A stretch of DNA of 64,000 bases from Pseudomonas entomophila (GCF_023277925.1 NZ_CP063832.1:4090501-4154500); one strand, 5' to 3'; positions 1 to 8,494 are shown, counted from the first letter of the stretch. The notes: a model not told the origin generated them from the sequence alone. Numbers and translations: made by a program.

Positions 1-56
1 TTGCCCAGCGGGTAATGGATACGGGTGCCGTCTACATACTGGTGCTGGTAACTCAT
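1..56 (-). CDS. Fumarylacetoacetate hydrolase family protein, N-terminus only (partial)
   Basis: The first 18 codons of a minus-strand gene run off the left edge. They read MSYQHQYVDGTRIHYPLG, which resembles the start of YcgM-like fumarylacetoacetate-hydrolase-fold proteins (acylpyruvase type). The start codon is 25 bases beyond the stop of the upstream dehydrogenase gene, so the two are probably co-transcribed. The catalytic domain lies outside the window, so the family call rests on the N-terminus and on remembered gene order in pseudomonads. Confidence 0.55.
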   Translation of the reverse strand, partial: MSYQHQYVDGTRIHYPLG

Positions 57-81
57 GGCCGACTCCTGTGAACACTGCTTT

Positions 82-1479
82 TTATTCGGGAGCGAAGATC
101 TTACCCGGATTCATGATGCCGTTAGGGTCGAACACGGCCTTGATCGCCTTCATGCAGGCGATTTCATCCGCCGAGCGGCTGTAACCCAGGTAGTCGCGCT
201 TGGTCATGCCCACGCCGTGCTCGGCGGAGATCGAGCCGTTGTAGCGCTCGACGATCTCGAATACCCACTTGTTGACCTTTGTGCAGGAGGCGAAGAAATC
301 GTCCTTGGTCATGTGGTCGGGCTTGAGGATGTTCAGGTGCAGGTTGCCGTCGCCGATATGGCCGTACCAGACCACTTCGTAGTCTGGGTAGTGTTTGCCG
401 ACGATGGCATCGATATCGCGCAGGAACGCCGGCACTTTCGACACGGTGACCGAAATATCGTTCTTGTAGGGTGTCCAGTGGGAGATGGTCTCGGACAGGT
501 ACTCGCGCAGCTTCCACAGGTTCTTCAGCTGGGTTTCACTCTGGCTCATCACCCCGTCCAACACCCAGCCCTGTTCGACGCAGTGCTCGAAGGTGGTCAG
601 CGCCTCGTTGGCCACCTCCTCGGTGCTGGCCTCGAACTCCAGCAGTGCGTAGAACGGGCAGTCAGTCTCGAAGGGCGCCGGCACATCGCCACGGGCGAGG
701 ATCTTGGCCAGGCCCTTGTCGGAGAAGAACTCGAAGGCCGTGAGGTCGAGTTTGCCCTGGAAAGCGTGCAGCACCGGCATGATCGAGTCGAAGTCCGGCG
801 TGCCCAGCACCATCGCGGTGAGGTTGCGCGGTGCACGGTCCAGGCGCATGGTCGCCTCGACCACGAAGCCCAGCGTACCCTCGGCGCCGATGAACAGCTG
901 GCGCAGGTCGTAGCCGGTGGCGTTCTTGATCAGGTCCTTGTTCAGTTCCAGCAGCTCGCCCTTGCCGGTGACCACCTTGAGCCCGGCGACCCAGTTACGG
1001 GTCATGCCGTAGCGAATCACCTTGATCCCGCCGGCATTGGTGCCGATATTGCCGCCGATCTGGCTGGAGCCGCTGGAAGCAAAGTCAACGGGGTAGTACA
1101 GCCCCTGGTCTTCGGCAAACTGCTGCAGTTGGCGGGTGATCACCCCGGGTTGGCAGACCACGGTGCGGTCGAACTCATTGAAACCGAGGATCTGGTTCAT
1201 GTAGTCGAAGGCCACCACCACCTCGCCGTGGGCAGCGACCGCGCCGCCCGACAGCCCGGTACGCCCACCGGACGGCACCAAGGCAACCTTGTGCCGGTTC
1301 GCCCAGCGAACGATGGCCTGCACTTGCTCGATGGATTTAGGGAAGACGATGGCGCTGGGCGCGGGCGGATAGTGCTTGGTCCAGTCCTTGCCATACGTCT
1401 CGAGCGAGGCGGCATCGGTGAGGACCTTGCCAGGGTCGACCAGGGTCATCAGCTCATCAATTACCACGGACTGGGTCAT
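82..1479 (-). CDS. FAD-binding oxidoreductase, D-2-hydroxyglutarate dehydrogenase type
   Basis: This is a 465-residue flavoprotein of the FAD_binding_4 plus FAD-oxidase_C family (GlcD/D2HGDH type). The FAD domain fills roughly the first 220 residues and contains PSGGRTGLSGGAV and the Gly-rich GGNIGTNAGG. The C-terminal half carries YGHIGDGNLHLN, the usual metal-ligand motif, and ends with SAEHGVGMTKRDYLG and NPGKIFAPE. I start at MTQSVV because the 13 codons upstream look non-coding. It is divergent from serA. In Pseudomonas a D2HGDH is known to reoxidise the D-2-hydroxyglutarate that SerA makes, so a role in serine synthesis is likely; exact substrate is inferred. Confidence 0.85.
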   Translation of the reverse strand: MTQSVVIDELMTLVDPGKVLTDAASLETYGKDWTKHYPPAPSAIVFPKSIEQVQAIVRWANRHKVALVPSGGRTGLSGGAVAAHGEVVVAFDYMNQILGFNEFDRTVVCQPGVITRQLQQFAEDQGLYYPVDFASSGSSQIGGNIGTNAGGIKVIRYGMTRNWVAGLKVVTGKGELLELNKDLIKNATGYDLRQLFIGAEGTLGFVVEATMRLDRAPRNLTAMVLGTPDFDSIMPVLHAFQGKLDLTAFEFFSDKGLAKILARGDVPAPFETDCPFYALLEFEASTEEVANEALTTFEHCVEQGWVLDGVMSQSETQLKNLWKLREYLSETISHWTPYKNDISVTVSKVPAFLRDIDAIVGKHYPDYEVVWYGHIGDGNLHLNILKPDHMTKDDFFASCTKVNKWVFEIVERYNGSISAEHGVGMTKRDYLGYSRSADEIACMKAIKAVFDPNGIMNPGKIFAPE

Positions 1480-1649
1480 CGCTGGAACTCTCGACTTATT
1501 CATAGTCACCCTGAGCACGCTTCACCTGTCGGGATAAGCTCAGATCAGGTCGCGTATGCTAGCATAGCCCTCCCGCTGTTCGTGCTAAGGCCGACGCCGC
1601 GCCGCTTCACCCTCCTCGCCATTTTTCTCCGGGATACAGGTTTACGCAG

Positions 1650-2879
1650 ATGAGCAAGACTTCTCTCGACAAGAGCAAGATCAGGTTCCTTCTTCTTGAA
1701 GGCGTCCACCAGAATGCGGTGGATATCCTCAAGGCTGCCGGGTACAGCAACATCGAGTACCTCACCGGCTCGCTGCCGGACGCCGAGCTGAAGGAAAAGA
1801 TCGCCGATGCCCACTTCATCGGCATCCGCTCGCGCACCCAGCTGACCGAAGAGGTCTTCGACTGTGCGAAGAAACTGGTCGCGGTAGGCTGCTTCTGCAT
1901 CGGCACCAACCAGGTCGACCTGAACGCGGCCCGCGAGCGCGGCATCGCGGTGTTCAACGCCCCGTACTCCAACACCCGCTCGGTGGCTGAACTGGTGCTG
2001 GCCGAAGCTATCCTGCTGCTGCGCGGCATCCCCGAAAAGAACGCCTCCTGCCATCGCGGTGGCTGGATCAAGAGCGCGGCCAACTCCTTCGAGATCCGTG
2101 GCAAGAAGCTGGGCATCGTCGGCTACGGCTCGATCGGCACGCAACTGTCGGTCCTGGCCGAAGGCCTGGGCATGCAGGTGTACTTCTACGACCCGCTGAC
2201 CAAGCTGCCACTGGGCAACGCCACACAAGTCACCAGCCTGCACGAACTGCTGGGCCTGGCCGACATCGTCTCGCTGCACGTGCCTGAGCTGCCGTCCACC
2301 CAGTGGATGATCGGCGAGAAGGAAATCCGCGCGATGAAGAAGGGCTCGATCCTGATCAACGCCGCCCGTGGCACCGTGGTCGAGCTGGACCACCTGGCCG
2401 CCGCGATCAAGGACAAGCACCTGATCGGCGCCGCCATCGACGTGTTCCCGGTCGAGCCGCGCTCCAACGACGACGAGTTCGAAAGCCCGCTGCGTGGCCT
2501 GGACAACGTGATCCTCACGCCACACATCGGTGGCTCCACCGCCGAGGCCCAGGCCAACATCGGCCTGGAAGTGGCCGAGAAGCTGGTCAAGTACAGCGAC
2601 AACGGTACCTCCGTGTCGTCGGTCAACTTCCCGGAAGTGGCCCTGCCGGCCCACCCAGGCAAGCACCGCCTGCTGCACATCCACGAAAACATCCCGGGTG
2701 TGCTCAGCGAGATCAACAAAGTGTTCGCCGAGAACGGTATCAACATCTCCGGTCAGTTCCTGCAGACCGACGAGAAAGTGGGTTACGTGGTAATCGACGT
2801 GGACGCCGAGTACTCGGACCTGGCCCAGGAGAAACTGCAGCACGTGAAGGGCACCATTCGCTCGCGCGTACTGTTCTGA
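1650..2879 (+). CDS. serA: D-3-phosphoglycerate dehydrogenase
   Basis: This 409-residue protein has the length and architecture of the E. coli-type SerA: a catalytic domain, an inserted Rossmann domain (LGIVGYGSIG at about residue 150) and a C-terminal ACT domain from about 338 (HENIPGVLSEINKVFAENGINI). Catalytic signatures NAARGTVVELDHL and TPHIGGSTAEAQ are intact. It oxidises 3-phosphoglycerate in the first step of serine synthesis; the ACT domain is the serine-feedback site in this family. The gene is followed by a strong terminator, so it is probably monocistronic. Confidence 0.97.
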   Translation: MSKTSLDKSKIRFLLLEGVHQNAVDILKAAGYSNIEYLTGSLPDAELKEKIADAHFIGIRSRTQLTEEVFDCAKKLVAVGCFCIGTNQVDLNAARERGIAVFNAPYSNTRSVAELVLAEAILLLRGIPEKNASCHRGGWIKSAANSFEIRGKKLGIVGYGSIGTQLSVLAEGLGMQVYFYDPLTKLPLGNATQVTSLHELLGLADIVSLHVPELPSTQWMIGEKEIRAMKKGSILINAARGTVVELDHLAAAIKDKHLIGAAIDVFPVEPRSNDDEFESPLRGLDNVILTPHIGGSTAEAQANIGLEVAEKLVKYSDNGTSVSSVNFPEVALPAHPGKHRLLHIHENIPGVLSEINKVFAENGINISGQFLQTDEKVGYVVIDVDAEYSDLAQEKLQHVKGTIRSRVLF

Positions 2880-2895
2880 GTTTCACTGCGGCATG

Positions 2896-2928
2896 AAAAA
2901 GGGAGGCCCTGGTGGCCTCCCTTTTTTC
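2896..2928 (+). terminator. Rho-independent terminator of serA
   Basis: GGGAGGCC and GGCCTCCC form a perfect 8-bp stem 22 bases after the serA stop codon, preceded by AAAAA and followed by TTTTTT. The flanking A-run means it could also act on transcripts from the right. Confidence 0.9.
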
Positions 2929-2941
2929 ATTGTCGCGAGCT

Positions 2942-3029
2942 TGTAGGAGCGGCTTCAGCCGCGATCACCCGCGAACGCGGGTGCCAAGCACCGCAGCGCC
3001 TATTTCGCGGCTTAAGCCGCTCCTACAGG
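2942..3029. repeat. REP palindrome pair (convergent copies)
   Basis: A TGTAGGAGCGGCTTCAGCCGCG unit is followed about 40 bases later by the inverted unit CGCGGCTTAAGCCGCTCCTACAGG. This is the putida-type REP core, here as a facing pair in the gap between two convergent genes. Confidence 0.85.
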
Positions 3030-3036
3030 TTCAGCG

Positions 3037-3513
3037 TCACTTGACGTTGACGGTGATCTTCTTCGACTTGACGCTTGGCTTGAACGGCACGTGGTACTGG
3101 TCGCCCAGCACCAGCTGCAGGGTGTGCTTGCCCGGCGTCAGGGTGATGGTCGCCTCGGTCTGCGCCTTACCAAAATGCAGCACCTGCGGGCCGGCTGGTA
3201 ATGGCGCGTTGTTTTCCGGCATCAGGCTGGTCGGCAGTGGCATGTCGGCGGCTGGCGCCTTGTCGACATCCACCAGCAGGTGGTGATGGCCGGTATGCGG
3301 AGTCTGGTCGCCCGCAGGCTTCAGGCCCATGCCCTCGATGCCGAACTTGACGGTGAAGGTCTTGTCGACCGTGGCACCATCGGCGGGGGAAACGATGAAG
3401 ACCTTGGCGCCTTCCGGTGGCTGCTGGCTCTTCAGGGCATCCGCGGCACTGACGAACACCGATACTCCCATCAGCAGACCGGCGACGGCAGCACGCGACA
3501 TTAGGCTTTTCAT
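3037..3513 (-). CDS. DUF4399 domain-containing periplasmic protein
   Basis: This 158-residue protein starts with a classic signal peptide (about residues 1-23, ending near SAADA). The mature part resembles DUF4399, an Ig-like beta domain with HTGHHHLLVDVD and a terminal TLQLVLGDQYHVPF strand pattern. The His-rich HTGHHH cluster could bind metal, but that is speculation. Function is unknown. It stands alone and its 3' end faces serA across a REP pair. Confidence 0.75.
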   Translation of the reverse strand: MKSLMSRAAVAGLLMGVSVFVSAADALKSQQPPEGAKVFIVSPADGATVDKTFTVKFGIEGMGLKPAGDQTPHTGHHHLLVDVDKAPAADMPLPTSLMPENNAPLPAGPQVLHFGKAQTEATITLTPGKHTLQLVLGDQYHVPFKPSVKSKKITVNVK

Positions 3514-3742
3514 TCACTTCTCCTGTGATTCACTTCAATTGACCGCTATCACTAAAAGGAAGCAAGGCGGTACTTCACCATAGTCCACCCACACCGGAAG
3601 AGGTTCAAAAACAGGCGCGGAAATATTTCACGGCCGCGTCAAACATTGACCGGGTCTTGAGGTCTGAGGCTGCGCTCGACCGAGGCAGGTAATAAAGACC
3701 CGGCGAATGGAAAATCTTCTGCCAAACAAGTAAGGGGCATTC

Positions 3743-4210
3743 ATGCGTTTGACCATTGGCGTGCTGCTGGCAGCACTGTTCACTCCACTGGCCCAGGCCG
3801 AACTGATCGATGAAATCAACGACCGGGGGGAGTTGCGCATTGCCGTGCAAAGCGATGCCGCGCCCTACGCCTTCAAGCAGGATGAGCACCTGACGGGGTT
3901 CGATATCGAACTGGGCCAGGCCTTGGCCCGGGAACTGGACCTGCGCGCCGAGTTCATCGAGACGCCCGCCGCAGAAGCACTGGCTGGGGTGGAAAGCGGC
4001 AAGTTCGACATCACCGTCGACAAGCCCGATACGCAAAACAAACTTGCCCCCGCGTTGAGCGCCAGCCAACCGTTTGGTGCCCAGCACCTGGTGATTCCAT
4101 TCCAGAAAGATAATCCGGCGTTCGAGAGCGCGGTGAACAATGCCTTGCAGCGGCTCAAGGATAATGGGCGCATTGCCGAGCTGGAAAAGAAATGGCTCCA
4201 ACAGCAGTAA
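3743..4210 (+). CDS. Very short SBP_bac_3-type periplasmic binding protein
   Basis: This 155-residue protein has a signal peptide (residues 1-19, ending AQA) and the first half of an amino-acid-type solute-binding fold: RGELRIAVQSDAAPYAFK, then LTGFDIELGQALARELDL and ESGKFDITV. It then jumps to what is normally the last segment, with DNPAFESAVNNALQRLKDNGRIAELEKKWL. Typical family members have about 230-260 residues, so most of lobe 2 is missing. The frame is open and in-phase with a good signal peptide, so it seems maintained. No permease or ATPase gene is adjacent. It may be a minimal or degenerate binding domain. Confidence 0.7.
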   Translation: MRLTIGVLLAALFTPLAQAELIDEINDRGELRIAVQSDAAPYAFKQDEHLTGFDIELGQALARELDLRAEFIETPAAEALAGVESGKFDITVDKPDTQNKLAPALSASQPFGAQHLVIPFQKDNPAFESAVNNALQRLKDNGRIAELEKKWLQQQ

Positions 4211-4222
4211 CGCCACCGATCC

Positions 4223-4299
4223 CGTAGGAGCCAGCCTTGCTGGCGAACAGCCCTGAAGGCGATGTGAAGCCGTTCGCCAGCAAGGCTGGCTCCTACAGG
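4223..4299. repeat. REP palindrome pair
   Basis: CGTAGGAGCCAGCCTTGCTGGCGAA and its near-perfect inverse TTCGCCAGCAAGGCTGGCTCCTACAGG face each other. The stop codon of the minus-strand DUF523 gene (TAG at 4295-4293) lies inside the right copy. Confidence 0.85.
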
Positions 4300-4793
4300 T
4301 CCGCGTGGTTCAGCGCTTGCTCGGCCTGGTCCAGCTCCAGTTCGCTGAACACCAGCACCCCTTCACGGCGCAACAAGGCGGTCGTGACCCCTTCCCCCGG
4401 CACTTTCACCCCCGTGAAGCTGCCGTCATAGGTCAACCGGTTGCCACACGACGGGCTGCCGGACTTGAGCACCGCCACACGAATGCCATGCCGCCGTACC
4501 AAGGCCAGGGCCTGCCGGGCGCCGGCGAGAAACGCCTCGCTGACATCTTCACCCGCCACCGTTACGACCGGCGCCAGCCCATCCAGCACGGCACCACCCT
4601 GCCCGCCCGGAATCTCCGCAGGCGGGCGCGGCGTCGGCAAGCCACCGGCCACCTCCGGGCACAACGGCACCACCCGCCCTTCGGCCTGCCAGCGTTGCAA
4701 CAGGTCGGGGTGACCGCTGGCGCGCCCGTCGTAGCGCACCGGCTGCCCCAGCAGGCAGGCGCTGACCAGGACCTTAGAACGGATCGTTGCCAC
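4293..4793 (-). CDS. DUF523 (YbbK-like) protein
   Basis: The 166-residue protein opens with VLVSACLLGQPVRYDGR and continues with PLCPEVAGGLPTPRPPAEI and KSGSPSCG, the three Cys-containing blocks typical of DUF523. The conserved cysteines suggest a metal or Fe-S site in the family, but no reaction is known to me. Its start overlaps the 3' end of the upstream oxygenase gene by 20 bases, so the two are translationally linked. The stop codon sits within a REP palindrome. Confidence 0.8.
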   Translation of the reverse strand: MATIRSKVLVSACLLGQPVRYDGRASGHPDLLQRWQAEGRVVPLCPEVAGGLPTPRPPAEIPGGQGGAVLDGLAPVVTVAGEDVSEAFLAGARQALALVRRHGIRVAVLKSGSPSCGNRLTYDGSFTGVKVPGEGVTTALLRREGVLVFSELELDQAEQALNHADL

Positions 4794-5397
4794 GGCGGCG
4801 GAACCAGCCCGTCAGCGACAGGCGCTCACGCCCGGCCGGGAGGACTTCGTGGGGGATGTCGCCCGACAGGAACACCACCAGGGTGCCCGCCAGCGGCGGC
4901 ACGTCATGCTCGACGTCACCCTGGAGGAACATGCGCAACTGGCCACCGTCGGCGGGCTGCCAGCCTTCATTGAGATAGAACACGGCCGAAACGGCGCGCC
5001 GGTCGTCGTCGCGGAAGCGGTCCAGGTGGCGGCGATAGAAAGCGCCTGGAGGGTACAGGGCGAAATGGCACTCGAAGTCCTCGAGCCCCAGGTACAACCC
5101 TTGGTTGATGGCTTGGCGCAAGCTGTCCATGGCCCCCAGATAGTGGTCGCAAGCCTCGGAGTCACCCGGGTCGATCCACTGGATCTGGTCACCGCGAATG
5201 GCCTCGCGCACTTCCTGCGCGGCACCACGCCCGACCCCGGCCGGGTTGAGTTCGCCTTCGGCGTGGCGGTGCCGGCATTCGAGTGCCAGCGCGCGGGCCA
5301 GTTCGTCGGGCAAGAAGAGCGGCTGCTGCGACCAGCCACGGGTGGCCAGGTCATCGACGATCGCCGACAGCATCGAATGTTCAGGAGGATTGTGCAT
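4774..5397 (-). CDS. 2OG-Fe(II) oxygenase family protein
   Basis: The 207-residue protein has a double-stranded beta-helix oxygenase domain in its C-terminal half. The iron triad is visible as HLD (H124, D126) and the H of GDIPHEV (H183), and the following RERLSLTGWFR supplies the 2-oxoglutarate-binding Arg. The spacing fits prolyl-4-hydroxylase-like (PKHD) enzymes. The substrate cannot be told from sequence. It is the first gene of a two-gene unit with the DUF523 gene, which it overlaps by 20 bases. An internal start at M9 is possible, but the first ATG follows AGGA at a suitable distance. Confidence 0.8.
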   Translation of the reverse strand: MHNPPEHSMLSAIVDDLATRGWSQQPLFLPDELARALALECRHRHAEGELNPAGVGRGAAQEVREAIRGDQIQWIDPGDSEACDHYLGAMDSLRQAINQGLYLGLEDFECHFALYPPGAFYRRHLDRFRDDDRRAVSAVFYLNEGWQPADGGQLRMFLQGDVEHDVPPLAGTLVVFLSGDIPHEVLPAGRERLSLTGWFRRRGNDPF

Positions 5398-5518
5398 GGC
5401 GCATCATAGCCATTCGGCATGCGCTCGCACAGCGCCGCTTGGTCGAGAACTGCCGTTGGCGTCTCGACAAAGCCCCGCCGAGCCACGGACAATAGCGGAC
5501 TGCCGACAGGAGTCCTGA

Positions 5519-6271
5519 ATGCGCCGTTTGTTTTCCCTGCTTCTGCTGATGATCTGCACCATGCCTGTCTGGGCAGACAGCCTCGATCAACTGTACAAGG
5601 CCGCCGGCTGGCCCGACCAGCGCGCCCACTTCAACGATGCCGTGAGCGCCGCCCAGCAGCGCTACCGCAACAGCCTGCCGCCCGCCGTCTACCAGGCACT
5701 GGTCAGCAACAGCAACCAGCGTTTCCAGGCCCAGGCCATGGATCGCCGTGCCTTGGCGCAGCTGCGCGCAAACTTGCAGAACGCCACGCCGGCGCTGAAC
5801 TTCTTCCAGTCGCCGCTGGGGCGCAAGGTGGTAGCCGCCGAACTGCTGGCCACGCGCAAAGACCAACTGGCCAAGAACGCCAAGGGCCTGCCCAAGATGC
5901 AGGCCAGCGATACCCGCCTGCTGATCGTCGGCCACCTGGCCCAGGCCCTGCCGGCCCGCGAAGCCGGCGCCGAGGTCAGCCTGGCGATCGCCGGGGTGGC
6001 GGCAGACAGCCTCAGCTCGATGATCCCCGGCCTGTTCGGTGCCGGCCAGGCCCAGGGCCTGCTCGACGGCCAGCGCCAGCGCCTGATGAACCAGGTCGGC
6101 GAAGACCTCAACAACACGCTGCTGTATGTCTACCGTGACCTGTCGGATACGGAACTGGAAGAATTCGCCACCTTCGCCGAGTCGCCGCAAGGGCAGGCCT
6201 ACTACAAGGCCGCCGTGGCCGCCGTGCGCGCCGCGCTGGCGGTCGGCCAGAACGCCGCGGACCTGAACTGA
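5519..6271 (+). CDS. DUF2059 domain-containing exported protein
   Basis: This 250-residue protein has a signal peptide (MRRLFSLLLLMICTMPVWA). It is mostly helical and Ala/Leu/Gln-rich. Two similar helical segments end in FFQSPLGRKVVAAE and in FATFAESPQGQAYYKAAV, the duplicated SPLG/SPQG signature of DUF2059. Function is unknown; a periplasmic location is predicted. It stands alone between the divergent oxygenase gene and the convergent hydrolase, whose stop codon is immediately adjacent. Confidence 0.75.
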   Translation: MRRLFSLLLLMICTMPVWADSLDQLYKAAGWPDQRAHFNDAVSAAQQRYRNSLPPAVYQALVSNSNQRFQAQAMDRRALAQLRANLQNATPALNFFQSPLGRKVVAAELLATRKDQLAKNAKGLPKMQASDTRLLIVGHLAQALPAREAGAEVSLAIAGVAADSLSSMIPGLFGAGQAQGLLDGQRQRLMNQVGEDLNNTLLYVYRDLSDTELEEFATFAESPQGQAYYKAAVAAVRAALAVGQNAADLN

Positions 6272-7207
6272 TCAGCCCAGGCGCTGGCCGATGAAGTCAA
6301 AATAGCGCTGGCGGATACCCGGCAGCTCGTTGGCCAGGTGGTGCCGCGCCTCGGGCAGCAGGAGGATCTGCGGCTCACTGAACTTGGCCTTGAGCACCTT
6401 GAGGTTGTAGGGCCAGTCCACGGTGCCATCCGCCTCCCCTTGCACGATCAGCAAGCGCCGCGTGCTGCGCGGCGCGTCCTCTATACGCCGGACCCATTTC
6501 AGCAGCGCGCCGACCCAGGCTGTCGGCAAACGGCGCGGCTGCAGCGGGTCGGCTTCCAGAAACGGCAGGAACGCCGGGTCGTTGGTGTTCTCGCTGAAGC
6601 GCCGCTCGATGCCGTTGACGAAGTGGCGCAGCACACAATAGCTGAGCTTCGACCAGTGCCAGGCGCGCGGGCGCACCAGCGGCGCCAGCAGGATCACCTC
6701 GCCGTCGGCCGGGCTGCGGCCGTCGCAGTGCAGCAGGTGATCGACCACGATGGCACCGCCGGTGCTCTGCCCACACAGGTGCCACGGGCGTGGCAGGTCG
6801 AGCTGGCGTGCCTGCTCGAACAAAGCGTCCAGTGTCTGCTGATAAATGTCGAAGTCTTCGATGCTGGCCCGCTCGCCGCTGGACAGCCCGTGCCCGGGCA
6901 GGTCGCAGCTGATCACGGTATAGCGCTGCTTGAGTGCCCAGTCGATCACATGCCGGTAGAGACCCATGTGGTCGTAGTAGCCATGCAGCAGGAACAGGGT
7001 CGCTACCGGCTGCTCCGGCAACCAGACCTGGCCAACCAGGTCGAACCCGGCTGCCTGGAAGCGGCCAAGCCAACTGGCCACCGGCAGGTCCAGGCCATAG
7101 AAGCGCTGGTAGTCACGGCCTTGGGCGGGCAACGACTGGCGCTCGGTGAGGGGCGACAAGCTGGCGCGCAGCGAGTCGGGTTGGAAGGCGGCGGGCATCG
7201 GGGACAT
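6272..7207 (-). CDS. Alpha/beta hydrolase (lysophospholipase/monoacylglycerol-lipase-like)
   Basis: The protein has about 311 residues from the MSPMP start; a start at MPAA, three codons on, is equally possible. The hydrolase core shows HGYYDHMGLY (oxyanion region), DLPGHGLSSG, the nucleophile elbow CGQSTGG, an acidic residue in EADGTVDWP and the catalytic His in ARHHLANE. This is the Hydrolase_4/PldB-type family. No signal peptide is seen, so it probably acts in the cytosol. Its stop abuts the stop of the DUF2059 gene without a spacer. Confidence 0.8.
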   Translation of the reverse strand: MSPMPAAFQPDSLRASLSPLTERQSLPAQGRDYQRFYGLDLPVASWLGRFQAAGFDLVGQVWLPEQPVATLFLLHGYYDHMGLYRHVIDWALKQRYTVISCDLPGHGLSSGERASIEDFDIYQQTLDALFEQARQLDLPRPWHLCGQSTGGAIVVDHLLHCDGRSPADGEVILLAPLVRPRAWHWSKLSYCVLRHFVNGIERRFSENTNDPAFLPFLEADPLQPRRLPTAWVGALLKWVRRIEDAPRSTRRLLIVQGEADGTVDWPYNLKVLKAKFSEPQILLLPEARHHLANELPGIRQRYFDFIGQRLG

Positions 7208-7296
7208 CCACACTGAAGCAAGTATTGACCTGTGATATTCAGGTCTCGCTGTCATCGTGGCAAGCTTGTGCGGTTATCAGGCGCTGCGAATAAACC

Positions 7297-7863
7297 ATGC
7301 CCCGACGTTTCAAGCCATTGGCCGGTATCACCGCCACCCTGCTCTGCGCCGTCGCGCTGTGGTGGGCCTACGACAGTTTCCAGAGCCGCTACCTGCGCCC
7401 GTTCGACAACCAGGCCACCCTCTTCGACGGTAGCCAGTTGCAGCTGCCACCCGAGCTGTCCGGCCCCGGCCCGATCCGCGTGGTGCACTTCTGGGACCCA
7501 GCCTGCCCGTGCAACGTTGGCAACCAGCAGCACCTGGGCGAGCTGGTCGCGCAGTTCGCCCCACGGGGCGTGAGCTTCCACGTCGTGCAAAAGCCCGGCA
7601 GCCACGGCCAGCTTCCCGCCAACCTCACCGCTCTAAAGCCACTGGCCAGCCTGCCCGGCAGCGAACAGCTGCCCGCCACGCCCGCCGTGGCAATCTGGGA
7701 CCACGAGGGCAACCTGGCCTACTTCGGCCCCTACAGCGAAGGCGCGGTGTGCAACTCGAGCAACAGTTTCATCGAGCCGATTCTCAACGCATTGGAGCAA
7801 GGGCGCCGGGTACAAGCCTCCAACACCCTCGCGGTGGGCTGCTACTGCCCCTGGGCCGGCTGA
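7297..7863 (+). CDS. DUF6436-like thioredoxin-fold membrane-anchored protein
   Basis: The 188-residue protein has one N-terminal membrane segment (about residues 9-24) followed by a periplasmic thioredoxin-like domain: VVHFWDPACPCNVGNQQHL, later TPAVAIWDHEGNLAYFGPYSEG. The active-site loop reads CPC rather than the usual CxxC. Two further cysteines sit near the end in GCYCPW. This matches my recollection of DUF6436. A role in thiol or metal chemistry is plausible but unproven. Its last 22 bases overlap the convergent acetyltransferase gene. Confidence 0.7.
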   Translation: MPRRFKPLAGITATLLCAVALWWAYDSFQSRYLRPFDNQATLFDGSQLQLPPELSGPGPIRVVHFWDPACPCNVGNQQHLGELVAQFAPRGVSFHVVQKPGSHGQLPANLTALKPLASLPGSEQLPATPAVAIWDHEGNLAYFGPYSEGAVCNSSNSFIEPILNALEQGRRVQASNTLAVGCYCPWAG

Positions 7864-8408
7864 CGCACCCGCGCCGGGTTGCCCACCACTACCGCTCCCG
7901 CCGGCACATCGCGGGTCACCACGCTGCCGGCACCGACCACGGCGTTGTCACCGATGGTCACGCCGGGCAGGATGATCGCCCCGCCACCGATCCACACGTT
8001 GTCGCCGATGCTCACCGGCCGGCCACTCTCAAGACCCGTGCGCCGCAGTTCAGGGTCCATCGGGTGATCGGCGGTGTAGATCTGCACCGCCGGGCCGATC
8101 TGGCAGTCGGCGCCAATGCGCACCGGCAGCACATCGAGGATCACGCAATTGAAGTTCATGAAACTGTTGGCACCGATGCTGATGTTGTAGCCGTAGTCGC
8201 AATAGAACGGCGGGCGGATCACCGCACCGTCGCCGACCTGGCCGAAATGCTCGACCAGCAAGCCATGGCGCGCGTCGTTGAGCAGCTCGACGCTGCTGTT
8301 GTAGCGGTGCATCCAGTGTTTGTTGGCGATCTGCTCAGCCTGCAGCTCGGGGCAACCGGCGTGGTAGAGCTCACCCGCCAACATCTTCTGTTTTTCGCTG
8401 AGGGCCAT
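7842..8408 (-). CDS. Sugar O-acetyltransferase (maltose/galactoside acetyltransferase family)
   Basis: The 188-residue protein has the Maa/LacA N-terminal helical domain (KMLAGELYHAG) and then left-handed beta-helix hexapeptide repeats (IGANSFMNFNCVILD, IGDNVWIGGGAIILPGVTIG, NAVVGAGSVVTRDVPAG) ending in VVGNPARV. The catalytic His is in YTADHPMD. It transfers acetyl from acetyl-CoA to a sugar hydroxyl; the physiological acceptor is unknown. It is divergent from the acylase gene with only 86 bases between them, and its 3' end overlaps the DUF6436-like gene. Confidence 0.88.
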   Translation of the reverse strand: MALSEKQKMLAGELYHAGCPELQAEQIANKHWMHRYNSSVELLNDARHGLLVEHFGQVGDGAVIRPPFYCDYGYNISIGANSFMNFNCVILDVLPVRIGADCQIGPAVQIYTADHPMDPELRRTGLESGRPVSIGDNVWIGGGAIILPGVTIGDNAVVGAGSVVTRDVPAGAVVVGNPARVRQPAQGQ

Positions 8409-8494
8409 GGAAACTCCTTTCAGGGGCTATGCTCAGTTCGCGAATCCGCCGATGATCGGACCACATTTTTCGCTGGCGTGCACAAGGAGTTTCG

